Source of the DNA: Acuticoccus kalidii
GTDB taxonomy: Bacteria > Pseudomonadota > Alphaproteobacteria > Rhizobiales > Amorphaceae
Direction: 5' to 3'
DNA length: 64,000 nucleotides
Assembly (NCBI RefSeq): GCF_021556395.1
Contig: NZ_JAKGCS010000017.1
Coordinates: forward strand, 357,185-421,184
The position numbers were made by a program, and so were the translations under genes. The notes beneath the pieces were generated by a model. That model was not told where the DNA came from, did not search any database, and saw only the letters and a program-made list of their open reading frames with translations. Shown here piece after piece: positions 1 through 9,259 of the stretch. Within the stretch, counting starts at the first letter, position 1; each line of letters begins with the position of its first letter.

Positions 1-2
1 TC

Positions 3-1076
3 TACGGCTCGTTCCTTCAGTCCAAGATGTACGCCAAAGGCGTGAGCTGCGGCGACTGCCACGACCCCCACAGCACCCGTCTGCGCGCCGATGGCAACGC
101 GGTCTGCACCCAGTGCCACAACCCGGCCGGCAACACCCGCTTTCCGACCCTTGCGAAGAAGGAATATGACAGCCCCTCGCACCATTTTCATGAGACCGAC
201 ACGCCTGGGGCGGCATGCAAGAACTGCCACATGGCGGAGAAAGTCTACATGGGCAATGACTGGCGGGCCGATCATTCCTTCCGCATCCCGCGACCGGACC
301 TCGCGGAGCGGACCGGGGCGTCGGACGCCTGCACCTCTTGCCATACGGACCGCCAGCCGGCATGGGCTGCGGCTGAAATCGCCAAGCGCTTCCCGGCCAG
401 CGACCATCGCGGCACCCACTACGGCGAAATCCTTGCGGCGGGGCGCTCCAACCCGTCCTGGGCCGCGGGTCACCTGATCGCGCTTGCACGCGACGACGAG
501 ATGGCCGGCATCGTTCGCGCAACCGCACTCTGGCTGGTGGCACGATCCGGCCTGCCGCAGGCTGCGACGGAGACGGCCGCGCTCCTCGCCGACCCCGATC
601 CCCTCGTGCGGGCAGCCGCGGTCGACGTCCAGCGGCTCGCACCGGTGCCCGAACGCACCGACCGGCTGAGACCGCTGCTCGAGGACGAGCGGCTCAACGT
701 GCGCATTGCCGCCGCCCGCACGCTCCTCGGCCAGACGCTGCCGCCGGAGGCGCAAAGCGCACAGGCGAGTGCGGAGGCCGAATGGCAGGCGGCGATCGAG
801 ACCCGCCTCGACTATCCCGAGACCCAGCTCCAACGCGCAGGGATGGCGCTGACCCGACGCGACTTTGATGCCGCGATGAATGCATTCCGCACCGCGACCG
901 AGATGGATCCGCAGCGGACGGAGGCGTGGGTCATGCAAGTGCGCATCGCCGCGGCAAGGGGTGATACGGCTGCGGCCTGGGACATTCTCGAAGCTGCGCT
1001 GGAGGCCAACCCGTTCGACACGACATTGCGAACGCTTGCCGGCCAGCTGGGGCCGAAGCCCGCCGAGCAGCCCTGA
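3..1076 (+). CDS. multihaem cytochrome c / TPR protein, 5'-truncated by window edge
   Basis: The frame is open from the window edge, so the start lies upstream; 357 residues are visible. Four CxxCH haem-c motifs lie near nt 48-62 (CGDCH), 105-119 (CTQCH), 216-230 (CKNCH) and 330-344 (CTSCH). They are followed by an alanine-rich helical part resembling HEAT repeats (about nt 480-740) and a TPR-like C-terminus (about nt 840-1060). Haem c attachment implies export, so the protein should be periplasmic and transfer electrons; the helical repeats suggest a protein-binding role. The family is that of doubled-CXXCH multihaem cytochromes with TPRs. The redox partner cannot be read from this fragment. 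Confidence 0.85.
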   Translation, partial: YGSFLQSKMYAKGVSCGDCHDPHSTRLRADGNAVCTQCHNPAGNTRFPTLAKKEYDSPSHHFHETDTPGAACKNCHMAEKVYMGNDWRADHSFRIPRPDLAERTGASDACTSCHTDRQPAWAAAEIAKRFPASDHRGTHYGEILAAGRSNPSWAAGHLIALARDDEMAGIVRATALWLVARSGLPQAATETAALLADPDPLVRAAAVDVQRLAPVPERTDRLRPLLEDERLNVRIAAARTLLGQTLPPEAQSAQASAEAEWQAAIETRLDYPETQLQRAGMALTRRDFDAAMNAFRTATEMDPQRTEAWVMQVRIAAARGDTAAAWDILEAALEANPFDTTLRTLAGQLGPKPAEQP

Positions 1077-1158
1077 CCACCGTCAAATTTGGCATTCTTG
1101 CAAATTATTTTGAAATATGACGTAATAAAGATTATGTGACGAAAATTTATAAAGATGT

Positions 1159-2238
1159 ATGCCGGGTCATCCTTCTATTCCTCTGACGCGGGTTTCCGGC
1201 TTTGGCCCGCTGCCGGCTATCTTCCAGGATCGAGAGGGGGAAGCGGCACTCCACAAGATCTTTGCGGCAGAGGGTGTGCCGATCAAGATACTGAGCACCC
1301 CCGACATGCCGATGCCGGTGTCGGCGATGCAGCGCATCTTCGACCGCTGCGCGAGACACAGCAGTGATCGCCTCTTCGGACTGACGGTCGGCGAGCGGAT
1401 GAAGCACAAGGGTTACGGCGCGTATGCGCTTTATGCCCTGAACGCGCCGACACTCGGCGAAGCGCTGGGACGCCTGGCCGGCACGAGCTGGGTCCAGCAC
1501 ACCGGGCCGGCGATGGAGTTCACTCCCGTCGGACGGCACATGGTTCTGAGATACACCCCGCCAAAGCCGGACGCCGTATCGGCCATCCATGCTGAGCACA
1601 CGTTGCCGCCGATGATCGATTTCATCCGCGCCTACCTCGGGCGATCGTGGCTTCCGGCGTGGATCGAAACCTTCGACGATCGGGACGGCGTTGCGGCATT
1701 GCTTGAAGACAAATTGCAAGTGCCGGCCCACGGCAAACGCGACATCCGCGGCGCGGGCGTTGCCGTGCCGATAGCCGCTCTGTCTGCGCGGCTCGACCCC
1801 GGCGTCCCCAGGCCGAAACATGTCGTGTCGCTTCGAGAGCTCGTCGCCGATACCGTGATGAAGAATGCGGGCGAACCGGCGCGAACCCTTTCGGCGCTGG
1901 TCGCCATGCGCCTGCTTGACGGCAAGAGCGATATCGAGGGCGCCGCAACGCTGGCCGGTCTCAGCACGCAGGGCCTCCAGCGGCGACTGCGCCAAAAGGG
2001 ATACACCTACCGCGAGGTGCTCGAAGAGGCCCGCCAAGCCAGGGCCGCACAGCTGCTTCGGGAAACCGACATGTCGATCATCGAGATCGCGCTCGACCTC
2101 GGCTACCAGGACCACGCGAGTTTCACGCGTGCCTTCAAACGCCGCAACAACTGCGCCCCCTCGCAGTTCAAGGCCGCCGTTCGTCGCCAAAGCGGGCCGC
2201 CGTTCGCGGCAGGGGACTATGCCGGAGCGGCGGAGTAG
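1159..2238 (+). CDS. AraC-family transcriptional regulator (Arabinose_bd N-terminal type)
   Basis: 359 residues. The N-terminal two thirds match the layout of OruR/ArgR-like AraC regulators with an 'arabinose-binding' sensory domain. The C-terminal about 100 residues hold two helix-turn-helix motifs, including 'AATLAGLSTQGLQRRLRQKG' and the AraC signature around 'IIEIALDLGYQDHASFTRAF'. It sits about 400 bp upstream of and co-directional with the LivGFKHM-type transporter, so it is a plausible activator of that operon (inference). The AT-rich 80 bp before the start would hold its promoter. The effector is unknown; amino acids or related nitrogen compounds are typical for this subfamily. Confidence 0.9.
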   Translation: MPGHPSIPLTRVSGFGPLPAIFQDREGEAALHKIFAAEGVPIKILSTPDMPMPVSAMQRIFDRCARHSSDRLFGLTVGERMKHKGYGAYALYALNAPTLGEALGRLAGTSWVQHTGPAMEFTPVGRHMVLRYTPPKPDAVSAIHAEHTLPPMIDFIRAYLGRSWLPAWIETFDDRDGVAALLEDKLQVPAHGKRDIRGAGVAVPIAALSARLDPGVPRPKHVVSLRELVADTVMKNAGEPARTLSALVAMRLLDGKSDIEGAATLAGLSTQGLQRRLRQKGYTYREVLEEARQARAAQLLRETDMSIIEIALDLGYQDHASFTRAFKRRNNCAPSQFKAAVRRQSGPPFAAGDYAGAAE

Positions 2239-2635
2239 CGCGACGCGACGAAACCGAACAGGCTGGCGATCCACTGGTTGAGCACCAGCTTGGGGCCGAA
2301 GGGGAGCGGCTTGACCATTGATCTGGACATTCGCGCCATCGCTCAGCCCTCCACGTCCCACATAGCCTGATGGAAGGCGTCCTCAATGAGGCGCACCGTC
2401 TTTCATTGCTGCCGCTGTCCTTGGCCGCCGCGTCCCACTCCGCCTTTCGCCGAAGGCATGGCGGATGATGCTGACGAAGAAATCCGGCGCGCGTCGCGAG
2501 GGCCGCATCACGCGGCATGATCTCCTCGAAGAGATCGGCCTCGCGACGCGGGGAGACGAAAGTGGATCGCCGGGTTCCTCGCCCGCATCAACGCGGCTCG
2601 ACGGCCTCTGGGGTGTAGAGTATGTTGTCGCGTAC
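2239..2635. other. intergenic stretch with decayed minus-strand reading frames
   Basis: No convincing intact gene. On the minus strand a 40-codon frame (stop 2217-2219, ATG at 2339) reads as protein-like sequence around 'GPKLVLNQWIASLFGF'. It is preceded immediately, in another frame, by a tail ending 'LIEDAFHQAMWDVEG' and a stop. Together they look like the junction of two overlapping genes of a lost operon, cut by the end of the AraC gene. The plus-strand frame that could extend the ABC ATPase to 2465 has no homologous-looking residues and is not favoured. Confidence 0.4.
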
Positions 2636-3403
2636 ATGACAGACCATCTTGTGACCGATTATCTTTTGGAAACGCATGATCTGACGAAGCAATTCGCCGG
2701 ATTCGTGGCAGTGAACGGGGTGAGTCTTCGTGTTCGCAAGGGCGAGATCCACGCGCTGATCGGGCCGAACGGCGCCGGCAAGACGACCTGCTTCAATCTC
2801 ATCACCAAGTTCCTGCAACCCTCCTCCGGCTCCATCGTCTATGCAGGGCGCGACATCACGCGCCAATCGGCAGGCTCGGTGGCGCGCATGGGGCTGGTCC
2901 GCTCGTTTCAGATCTCGGCCGTTTTCCCGCATCTCACGGCGCTCGAGAACGTGCGCCTGGCGCTGCAGCAGCCGACCGGGCTCACCTTCTCGTTCTGGAA
3001 GCCCACCCGCGTTCTCGATCGCCTGCACGGGCGGGCGCGCGAGCTGCTCGAGGCGGTCGGGCTGTCGCAGTACGCCGACACCATCGCTAGCGAGATGCCC
3101 TATGGCCGCAAGCGCGCGCTCGAAATCGCGACGACGCTGGCGCTGGAGCCGGAGCTGATGCTGCTCGACGAGCCGATGGCCGGCATGGGGCACGAGGACA
3201 TCGCCCGCGTGTCCGACCTCATCCGCAAGGTGTCCGAAAACCGGACGGTCCTGATGGTGGAGCACAATCTGGAAGTGGTGGCGACCCTATCGGACACCAT
3301 CACCGTGCTGCAGCGCGGACAGATCCTCGCCGAGGGGGCCTACGAACAGGTGTCGAACGATCCGGCGGTGCGCGAAGCCTACATGGGAACGGGCGGTGAC
3401 TGA
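2636..3403 (+). CDS. livG: ABC transporter ATP-binding protein, LivG type
   Basis: 255 residues from ATG 2636; an upstream extension to 2465 lacks family similarity. Walker A is 'GPNGAGKTT', Walker B lies around '[16 protein letters not shown]', and the H-loop is '[10 protein letters not shown]'. The Q-loop region '[22 protein letters not shown]' is diagnostic of LivG-type ATPases, although the usual LSGG signature is replaced by '[12 protein letters not shown]', as in many LivG proteins. It acts at the cytoplasmic face with LivF to energise uptake through LivHM. It overlaps livF by 8 bp. The substrate (branched-chain amino acids, amides, urea or aromatics) cannot be told from the ATPase. Confidence 0.93.
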   Translation: MTDHLVTDYLLETHDLTKQFAGFVAVNGVSLRVRKGEIHALIGPNGAGKTTCFNLITKFLQPSSGSIVYAGRDITRQSAGSVARMGLVRSFQISAVFPHLTALENVRLALQQPTGLTFSFWKPTRVLDRLHGRARELLEAVGLSQYADTIASEMPYGRKRALEIATTLALEPELMLLDEPMAGMGHEDIARVSDLIRKVSENRTVLMVEHNLEVVATLSDTITVLQRGQILAEGAYEQVSNDPAVREAYMGTGGD

Positions 3404-4109
3404 GCCGCAACCGGTCCTCAGCACCCGCGATCTCAACGCCTGGTACGGCGAATCACACATTCTGCACGGCGTCGACTTCGACGTGAACCGCGGCGAGGTG
3501 GTGAGCCTCCTGGGGCGCAACGGCGCGGGCAAGACGACCACGCTGCGCGCCATCATGGGTCTCATCCGCCAGCGGCAGGGCTCGATCCTCCATGAGGGCG
3601 AGGAGATCATCGCGATGAAGCCGGAGCGCATCGCCCGGCGCGGCATCGCCTATTGCCCGGAGGAGCGGGGCATCTTCGCGAGCCTGACGGTGGAGGAGAA
3701 CCTCCTCTTGCCACCGGCGGTCCAGCCCGGCGGGCTCGAGCTCGCGGAGATCTTCGAATTGTTTCCCAACCTCGAAGAGCGGCGCAAGGGCGCTTCGGGC
3801 GCGCGCCTTTCGGGCGGAGAGCAGCAGATGCTTGCGATTGGGAGGATCTTGCGCACCGGCGCCAAGCTCCTCCTGCTCGACGAGCCGACCGAGGGCCTCG
3901 CCCCGGTGATCGTGCAGCAAATCGGCGTGAGCGTTGAGCGACTGCGCGAGCGCGGCTTTACGATCGTGCTGGTGGAGCAGAACTTCCACTTCGCGGCCCG
4001 CCTTGCCGACCGGCACTATGTCATCGAGCACGGGCGGGTGGTCGAACAGTTCTCGCGTGACGACATCGACGCCCGCATGGGCGAACTCTACGAACTTCTC
4101 GGGGTCTGA
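3396..4109 (+). CDS. livF: ABC transporter ATP-binding protein, LivF type
   Basis: 237 residues, GTG start at 3396 overlapping the end of livG, indicating translational coupling. Walker A 'GRNGAGKTTTLRAIMGL', signature 'ARLSGGEQQMLAIGRIL', Walker B 'KLLLLDEPTEGLAP' and H-loop 'VLVEQNFHF' are all present. The second ATPase of the heteromeric Liv-type importer. The following gene for the binding protein starts 42 bp downstream behind a good ribosome-binding site. Confidence 0.94.
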   Translation: MTEPQPVLSTRDLNAWYGESHILHGVDFDVNRGEVVSLLGRNGAGKTTTLRAIMGLIRQRQGSILHEGEEIIAMKPERIARRGIAYCPEERGIFASLTVEENLLLPPAVQPGGLELAEIFELFPNLEERRKGASGARLSGGEQQMLAIGRILRTGAKLLLLDEPTEGLAPVIVQQIGVSVERLRERGFTIVLVEQNFHFAARLADRHYVIEHGRVVEQFSRDDIDARMGELYELLGV

Positions 4110-4151
4110 CGCCAACCGGCCCCGGATCAGAACAATAAGGGAGGAACACGA

Positions 4152-5354
4152 ATGCGGCTGATGAAACTGGCGATGGCAACCACCGCGATCATGGTACTCG
4201 GCACCACGGCGCAGGCGGAAATTTCCGACGGCGTGGTGAAAATCGGCGTCCTGAACGACCGCTCGGGACTTTATGCCGACCTTTCCGGCGAGGGCTCGGT
4301 CGTCGCCGCCCGGATGGCGGTCGAGGATTTCGGCGGGGACCTCAAGGTCGAGGTGCTGTCGGCCGATCACCAGAACAAGCCCGATGTCGGCTCCTCGGTC
4401 GCCCGGCAGTGGATCGACCAGGACGGGGTCGACGTGATCGTCGACGTGCCGACCTCCTCCGTGGCGCTTGCCGTGCAGCAGGTGACGGCCGACACCGACA
4501 CCGCGTTCCTCAACAGCGGCGCGGCCACGACCGCGCTCACCAACGCCCAGTGCGCGCCGACCTTCGTGCACTGGACCTACGACACCTATGCGCTCAGCGT
4601 CGGCACCGGCAAGGCGGTGGTCGAGGGCGGCGGCGACACCTGGTTCTTCCTCACCGCCGACTACGCCTTCGGCCATCAGCTACAGGCCGACACCGCCGCG
4701 GTCGTCGAGGCCAACGGCGGCACGGTCGTCGGGTCCGTGAACCATCCCTTGTCGACGACCGACTTCTCGTCCTTCCTCCTGCAGGCGCAGGCCTCGGGCG
4801 CCAAGGTCATCGGCCTCGCCAATGCCGGCGGCGACACCACCAACGCCATCAAGCAGGCCAACTCGTTCGGCATCGTCCAGAGCGGCCAGCAGCTCGCAGC
4901 GCTGCTCGGCTTCATCACCGACGTCCATGCGCTGGGCCTCGACGTGGCGCAGGGCCTGACCTTGACGACGGGCTTCTACTGGGACCGCGACGACGCCTCG
5001 CGCGAGTTCGCCGAGCGCTTCGCCGAGAAGATGAACGGACAGAAGCCGACCATGGTGCACGCCGGCGTCTACTCCGCCGTCGCGCACTACCTCAAAGCAG
5101 TCGCCGAGATCGACGACGACGGCGGCAAGGCGGCGGTCGACCAGATGAAGACCATGCCGATCAACGACTTCTTCGCGGCCGACGGCAAGATCCGGCCGGA
5201 CGGGCGGATGGTGCACGACATGTACCTCGTCAAGGTGAAGACGCCGGACGAATCGAAGGGGCCGTGGGACTACTACGACATCCTCGCCACCATCCCCGGC
5301 GACGAGGCCTTCCAGCCGCTCGACAAGAGCACCTGCCCGCTCGTCACCAACTGA
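4152..5354 (+). CDS. periplasmic substrate-binding protein of Liv-type ABC importer
   Basis: 400 residues; ATG preceded by an 'aagggagga' Shine-Dalgarno sequence. A cleavable signal peptide (about residues 1-22, ending TAQA) precedes a type I periplasmic-binding fold: 'VKIGVLNDRSGLYADLSGEG' is the hallmark N-terminus of Peripla_BP_6 proteins. A C-terminal pair of cysteines (near 'AQCAPT' and 'STCPLV') may form a disulphide. As the ligand-binding component it sits between the ATPases and permeases. Relatives bind branched-chain amino acids, amides or aromatic acids. The ligand is not predictable by eye. Confidence 0.93.
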   Translation: MRLMKLAMATTAIMVLGTTAQAEISDGVVKIGVLNDRSGLYADLSGEGSVVAARMAVEDFGGDLKVEVLSADHQNKPDVGSSVARQWIDQDGVDVIVDVPTSSVALAVQQVTADTDTAFLNSGAATTALTNAQCAPTFVHWTYDTYALSVGTGKAVVEGGGDTWFFLTADYAFGHQLQADTAAVVEANGGTVVGSVNHPLSTTDFSSFLLQAQASGAKVIGLANAGGDTTNAIKQANSFGIVQSGQQLAALLGFITDVHALGLDVAQGLTLTTGFYWDRDDASREFAERFAEKMNGQKPTMVHAGVYSAVAHYLKAVAEIDDDGGKAAVDQMKTMPINDFFAADGKIRPDGRMVHDMYLVKVKTPDESKGPWDYYDILATIPGDEAFQPLDKSTCPLVTN

Positions 5355-5436
5355 GCCGAGCGCGCTAGCCCCAGGGGTCCGGCGGCATGCCCTCGGACCC
5401 CGCCATCTCCAGACCAAAGTGAGGGGGAATCGCCGA

Positions 5437-6327
5437 ATGCAGGAGCTCCTGGGCATCCCAGCTCCGCTGTTGTTCGGCCAGCTTTTGATCGGGCTGATCA
5501 ACGGCGCGTTCTACGCGCTGCTCAGCCTCGGTCTCGCGGTCATCTTCGGCGTGTTGAACGTGATCAACTTCGCGCACGGCGCCCTCTACATGCTGGGCGC
5601 CTTTATGGCGTGGCTGCTCTTGACGTATCTCGGCATCGGCTACTGGCCGGCGCTCATCCTGTCGCCGCTGATCGTCGGCGCCGCAGGCATCGTCATCGAG
5701 CGCACGATGCTGTCGCGCCTCTACGAGCTCGACCACCTGTACGGGCTGCTCTTCACCTTCGGTCTCGCCCTCATCATCGAGGGGACGTTCATCAACTTCT
5801 ACGGTGTCTCCGGTCAGCCCTACGCGCCACCGAAGATGCTGACCGGCGGCTACAATCTCGGCTTCATGTTTTTGCCGACTTATCGCGCCTGGGTCATCGT
5901 CGCCTCGCTGCTGGTGTGCTTCGGCACATGGCTTCTGATCGAGCGCACGCGGCTCGGCTCCTACCTGCGCGCCGCCGTCGAGCGGCCCGACCTCGTGCGG
6001 GCGTTCGGCATCAACGTGCCGCTGATGATGACCCTCACCTACGGATTCGCCGTGGCGCTCGCCGGGTTCGCCGGCGTCCTCGCGGCGCCGATCTACACCG
6101 TGAGCCCGATCATGGGGCAGAATCTGATCATCGTCGTCTTTGCAATCGTCGTCATCGGCGGGCTCGGCTCGATCCTCGGCTCCATCGTGACGGGCCTCGG
6201 CATCGGCTTGATCGAGGGGCTGACGCGCACCTTCTACCCGGAAGCCTCCTCCACGGTGATCTTCGTGATCATGGCGATCGTGCTCATCATCCGGCCACAC
6301 GGTTTGTTCGGGAGGTCACGCGAATGA
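5437..6327 (+). CDS. livH: ABC transporter permease, LivH type
   Basis: 296 residues from ATG 5437; a GTG at 5419 is possible, but the 'gtgaggggg' there fits better as the ribosome-binding site. Multi-spanning inner-membrane protein with the LivH signature 'YALLSLGLAVIFGVLNVINFAHG' region near residues 25-47 and a C-terminal 'VIGGLGSILGSIVTGLGIGL' coupling-loop region. Its stop overlaps the livM start (ATGA). Confidence 0.93.
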   Translation: MQELLGIPAPLLFGQLLIGLINGAFYALLSLGLAVIFGVLNVINFAHGALYMLGAFMAWLLLTYLGIGYWPALILSPLIVGAAGIVIERTMLSRLYELDHLYGLLFTFGLALIIEGTFINFYGVSGQPYAPPKMLTGGYNLGFMFLPTYRAWVIVASLLVCFGTWLLIERTRLGSYLRAAVERPDLVRAFGINVPLMMTLTYGFAVALAGFAGVLAAPIYTVSPIMGQNLIIVVFAIVVIGGLGSILGSIVTGLGIGLIEGLTRTFYPEASSTVIFVIMAIVLIIRPHGLFGRSRE

Positions 6328-7262
6328 GCTTCCCCGCCGGACGCGCGGCCAATCTTCTTCTCGCGGCCGCGGGCCTCGCCTTGCTCGTCGTCGCTCCCTT
6401 CACCGGCCTCTACCCGGTGTTCCTGATGAAGCTCCTGTGCTTCGCGCTGTTCGCGTGCGCGTTCAACCTGATGCTTGGCTATGTCGGGCTCTTATCGTTC
6501 GGGCACGCCGCGTTCTTCGGGATGGCGGCGTATTACACCGGCCACGTCGTCAAGGAGTGGGGTTTCGATCCACTCCTCGGCATTCTGACCGGGGCCGTCG
6601 GTGCGGCGCTCATGGGCCTCGTTTTCGGCGCCATCGCAATCCGGCAGAGAGGCATCTATTTTGCGATGATCACCCTGGCGCTGGCCCAGATGGTGTACTT
6701 CTTCTGCCTGCAGGTGCCTTTCACGCATGGCGAGGACGGTATCCAGGGTATCCCGCGGGGCAGGCTGTTCGGCCTGATCGATCTGCGCGACAGCCTCAAC
6801 ATGTACTTCTTCGTCGCGGCGATTTTCGTCGTCGGCTTCGCAATGATCCAGCGGACGGTGCATTCTCCGTTCGGCCAGGCGCTGAAGGGAATCCGGGAGA
6901 ACGAGGCCCGCATGATCTCGCTCGGCTATCCGGTCGCGCGGATCAAGGTGATGGCGTTCACAATCTCGGCGGGGCTGGCCGGCCTCGCCGGCGCCACCAA
7001 GTCGATCGTCTTCCAGACCGCGACGTTGACCGACGTCCACTGGCACATGTCCGGCGAGGTGGTGCTGATGACGCTGATCGGCGGCATGGGCACGATCCTA
7101 GGCCCGGTCGTGGGCGCCGGTGTCATCGTCACGCTGCAGAACTACCTTGCAACGATCGGCTCATGGGTCACGGTGGTCATGGGCGTGATCTTCGTCGTCT
7201 GCGTGCTCACCTTCCGTCGCGGAATCGTCGGCGAGATCCTCGCCCGGCTGGGGTGGCGCTGA
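6324..7262 (+). CDS. livM: ABC transporter permease, LivM type
   Basis: 312 residues from the ATG inside the ATGA overlap with livH; a longer in-frame opening back to 5610 is only a shadow of livH. Typical LivM features are 'NLMLGYVGLLSFGHAAFFG' near residue 50 and 'ALKGIRENEARMISLGYPV' near residue 190, the EAA-like cytoplasmic loop contacting the ATPases. Last gene of the five-gene importer. An IS66 scrap begins 44 bp downstream, so the operon may once have been longer. Confidence 0.93.
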   Translation: MSFPAGRAANLLLAAAGLALLVVAPFTGLYPVFLMKLLCFALFACAFNLMLGYVGLLSFGHAAFFGMAAYYTGHVVKEWGFDPLLGILTGAVGAALMGLVFGAIAIRQRGIYFAMITLALAQMVYFFCLQVPFTHGEDGIQGIPRGRLFGLIDLRDSLNMYFFVAAIFVVGFAMIQRTVHSPFGQALKGIRENEARMISLGYPVARIKVMAFTISAGLAGLAGATKSIVFQTATLTDVHWHMSGEVVLMTLIGGMGTILGPVVGAGVIVTLQNYLATIGSWVTVVMGVIFVVCVLTFRRGIVGEILARLGWR

Positions 7263-7305
7263 CACACCGCCGCCGGAGCGAGGGGAGGGATAAGGGAGCG
7301 CTAAC

Positions 7306-7494
7306 GCGGCAAAACTCAACGGCATCGACCCGCACGCTTGGCTGAGCCTCACCCTGGAGCGCATCGCCGGCGGCTGGCCCAACCGTCAGCCCGACGATCT
7401 CATGCCTTGGCACCCGATCCCTGTGTTGACGGCCTCGGCGGACCGCTTGCGGTCATCCGGTCGAGGCGCTTGGTCTCGAGTCATGCGGGCTTAA
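7306..7494 (+). mobile_element. IS66-family TnpC C-terminal remnant
   Basis: Reading from 7306 gives 62 codons beginning 'AAKLNGIDPHAWLSLTLERI' and passing through 'DDLMPW', the conserved C-terminal element of IS66 transposases; the natural end is then replaced by unrelated codons. There is no start codon, and the catalytic DDE region and tnpA/tnpB are absent. A dead fragment that marks a past IS66 insertion or deletion directly after the Liv operon. Confidence 0.8.
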
Positions 7495-7579
7495 TCGGTT
7501 GATCGACGAGGCGCACGGCGGGACCACCGTCTAGCAGCTCTCTACATCGCCGACGATGCATCCCCTGAAGATGCCACCG

Positions 7580-8062
7580 TCACGTGATGGAGACGACCTC
7601 AAGTTCGTGCCCGCCGACCTCCACCACGTCTCCGATCACGCGGCCGAGGAGGCGTTGCGCCACCGGCGAGACGTACGAAATCGTTCCGGTCCTGGGATCC
7701 GCTTCATCCTCGCCGACGATGCGATATGTCTGCACCCGACCGTCGTCGCGACGGAACGTGACGTTTCCGCCAAACGCCACGGCCTCTGCCGATGCCGGCG
7801 CGTCGACCACCTGGGCGGTGCGGACACGCTCTGCGAGATAGCGCATGTCGCGCAGCGGGACCGCCTGCTGCCGTCGCCGCTCGTTGATGTCCTCGATCCC
7901 CGACGCGGCGTCGACGGCGTGGCGCGCCTCGGCCAGCAGCCGCTCCAGCGCCGCGAGCCCCTGCGCGGTCACGAGGTTCGGATGTTGCGAGATCGGGCGG
8001 TCGGGCAGCACCGTTTCCGAGGCGGTGTCGGCGCTGTCCTCCTTCTTGAATGCGACGCTCAC
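7580..8062 (-). CDS. GreA/GreB-family transcription elongation factor
   Basis: 160 residues from GTG 8062, chosen because 'ggaggagccaaca' places a strong Shine-Dalgarno in front of it; an ATG at 8089 is the alternative. The N-terminal region starts 'MSVAFKKEDSA' and has 'LPDRPISQHPNLVT', typical of the alphaproteobacterial GreA/GreB-like set. The C-terminal FKBP-like domain includes 'GTISYVSPVAQRLLGRVIGD' and ends 'EVVSIT'. Gre factors rescue backtracked RNA polymerase by stimulating transcript cleavage. Whether this copy is a canonical GreB or a Gre-like accessory factor is open. Confidence 0.88.
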   Translation of the reverse strand: MSVAFKKEDSADTASETVLPDRPISQHPNLVTAQGLAALERLLAEARHAVDAASGIEDINERRRQQAVPLRDMRYLAERVRTAQVVDAPASAEAVAFGGNVTFRRDDGRVQTYRIVGEDEADPRTGTISYVSPVAQRLLGRVIGDVVEVGGHELEVVSIT

Positions 8063-8389
8063 TGTTGGCTCCTCCGCGAAGACCATCACGCGCCCATCGC
8101 ATCACCAGTGCGACAGGGGAGGTCAATCGGATGTCCGAGATGTCCACCCGGTACAACGCTTCCAAAACCGAATGATTCCGATCCACCTCGGGTCGGCGGT
8201 GAGCCCAAAGCAGACGTTCCGAGCAAGCCCCCAGAGGCCATTCCGGCGACCGACGCTGTTTCTTTGAGGCAGCATACGACGAAGAGCGATGCCCCGAAAG
8301 TTCGGACCTGTCACAAACGGGCCAAGCTGAGCTCCCGCCCGCTACGGCGTCGCGACGTAACCCGGTGGGGCCCGCCGTCCGCTAGCGTT
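8063..8389. other. intergenic, possible rhizobial-type repeat remnant
   Basis: No gene is supported. Around 8190-8230 the minus strand reads 'NVCFGLTADPRW', resembling translated copies of short dispersed intergenic repeats common in rhizobial genomes. One copy only in this window, so this is a weak suggestion. The gre promoter should lie just above 8062. Confidence 0.25.
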
Positions 8390-9091
8390 CTAAATCAGTG
8401 CAGCGCTTCGCGATTTATAAATCATCTGCTGTGCGATACCCGCGAGCAGCAAATAGGCTGACGTTACGGCCACGATACCGGTCAATACCGACATCGGGGC
8501 GAAATCGAACCACGCGGAATAGGCAATGCAGCCTGTCCAGATCACCGCCACGGGCAGTGACACAGCCCGCCAGCGCGACGTACGCACCGGATGAATGAAC
8601 CGCAGCATGAGGAACTGGGCAGCGGACAGCAACAGGACCAGGCCGAGGATCACTCCCCAACCGGGCTGAATCACCAGCAATGCCAGAACCACCATATTCC
8701 AGCATCCGGGAAAGCCACGGAACGACCCGTCCTCCGTCTTCATGCGTGTATCAGCAAAGTAAAGGGATGAGACAAACGGGATGAAAAGCACCACGAACCA
8801 GCCCGTCCACCCTGGAAGCAGGCCCGATCCATAAAGGGCGTAGGCGGGGATCATCACATAGGTGAGAAAGTCGATGATCAGGTCCAGCAGTGTCCCATCG
8901 ATCACGCGCGCATTGGTTTGAACGTCGTAGCGGCGGGCAAGAGGGCCGTCTATCCCGTCGACGACGAAGGCGACGGCCAGCCAGATCGCCATCATGGCCC
9001 AATCCTGCTGCGCGGCCTCCAGCAGTGCGAGCATGGCAAGCGAGGCGCCGAGGGCCGTGAAGAGGTGAACAGCGTAGGCTTTTAGGAGCAT
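8390..9091 (-). CDS. pcs: phosphatidylcholine synthase (CDP-alcohol phosphatidyltransferase)
   Basis: 233 residues from ATG 9091 ('MLLKAYAVHLFTALGASLAM'); the frame opens further upstream but without similarity. The CDP-alcohol phosphotransferase signature D-G-x2-D-G-x2-A-R-x8-G-x3-D-x3-D is present as 'DGIDGPLARRYDVQTNARVI' followed by 'DGTLLDLIIDF'. About seven hydrophobic segments place it in the inner membrane. Pcs condenses choline with CDP-diacylglycerol to phosphatidylcholine, a lipid characteristic of rhizobia and other host-associated alphaproteobacteria. It stands alone, transcribed toward gre. Confidence 0.9.
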   Translation of the reverse strand: MLLKAYAVHLFTALGASLAMLALLEAAQQDWAMMAIWLAVAFVVDGIDGPLARRYDVQTNARVIDGTLLDLIIDFLTYVMIPAYALYGSGLLPGWTGWFVVLFIPFVSSLYFADTRMKTEDGSFRGFPGCWNMVVLALLVIQPGWGVILGLVLLLSAAQFLMLRFIHPVRTSRWRAVSLPVAVIWTGCIAYSAWFDFAPMSVLTGIVAVTSAYLLLAGIAQQMIYKSRSAALI

Positions 9092-9259
9092 CCGACAACG
9101 GATACCCTTTTCCGCCGATGGAAAAAAGCGGGCCGTACCGGATGGATGTTTCGAGGCTTTCCGCAGCGGCTCGATTGAGCTTTCACCGTCACAGCGAAAA
9201 GCGAACGGCCGGCGTGCCCCCGAGTGGGCTCCCGAGCGCCCGGTCCTCCGCGGCATTTG

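Noticed and set aside
1147..2361. 404-codon opening on the minus strand
   Set aside because: It lies opposite the AraC gene, has no domain, and reflects GC-rich codon bias.
5610..6323. Possible N-terminal extension of LivM to 550 residues
   Set aside because: The extension is an Arg/His/Ala-rich shadow of livH; the ATGA overlap gives the normal LivM length.
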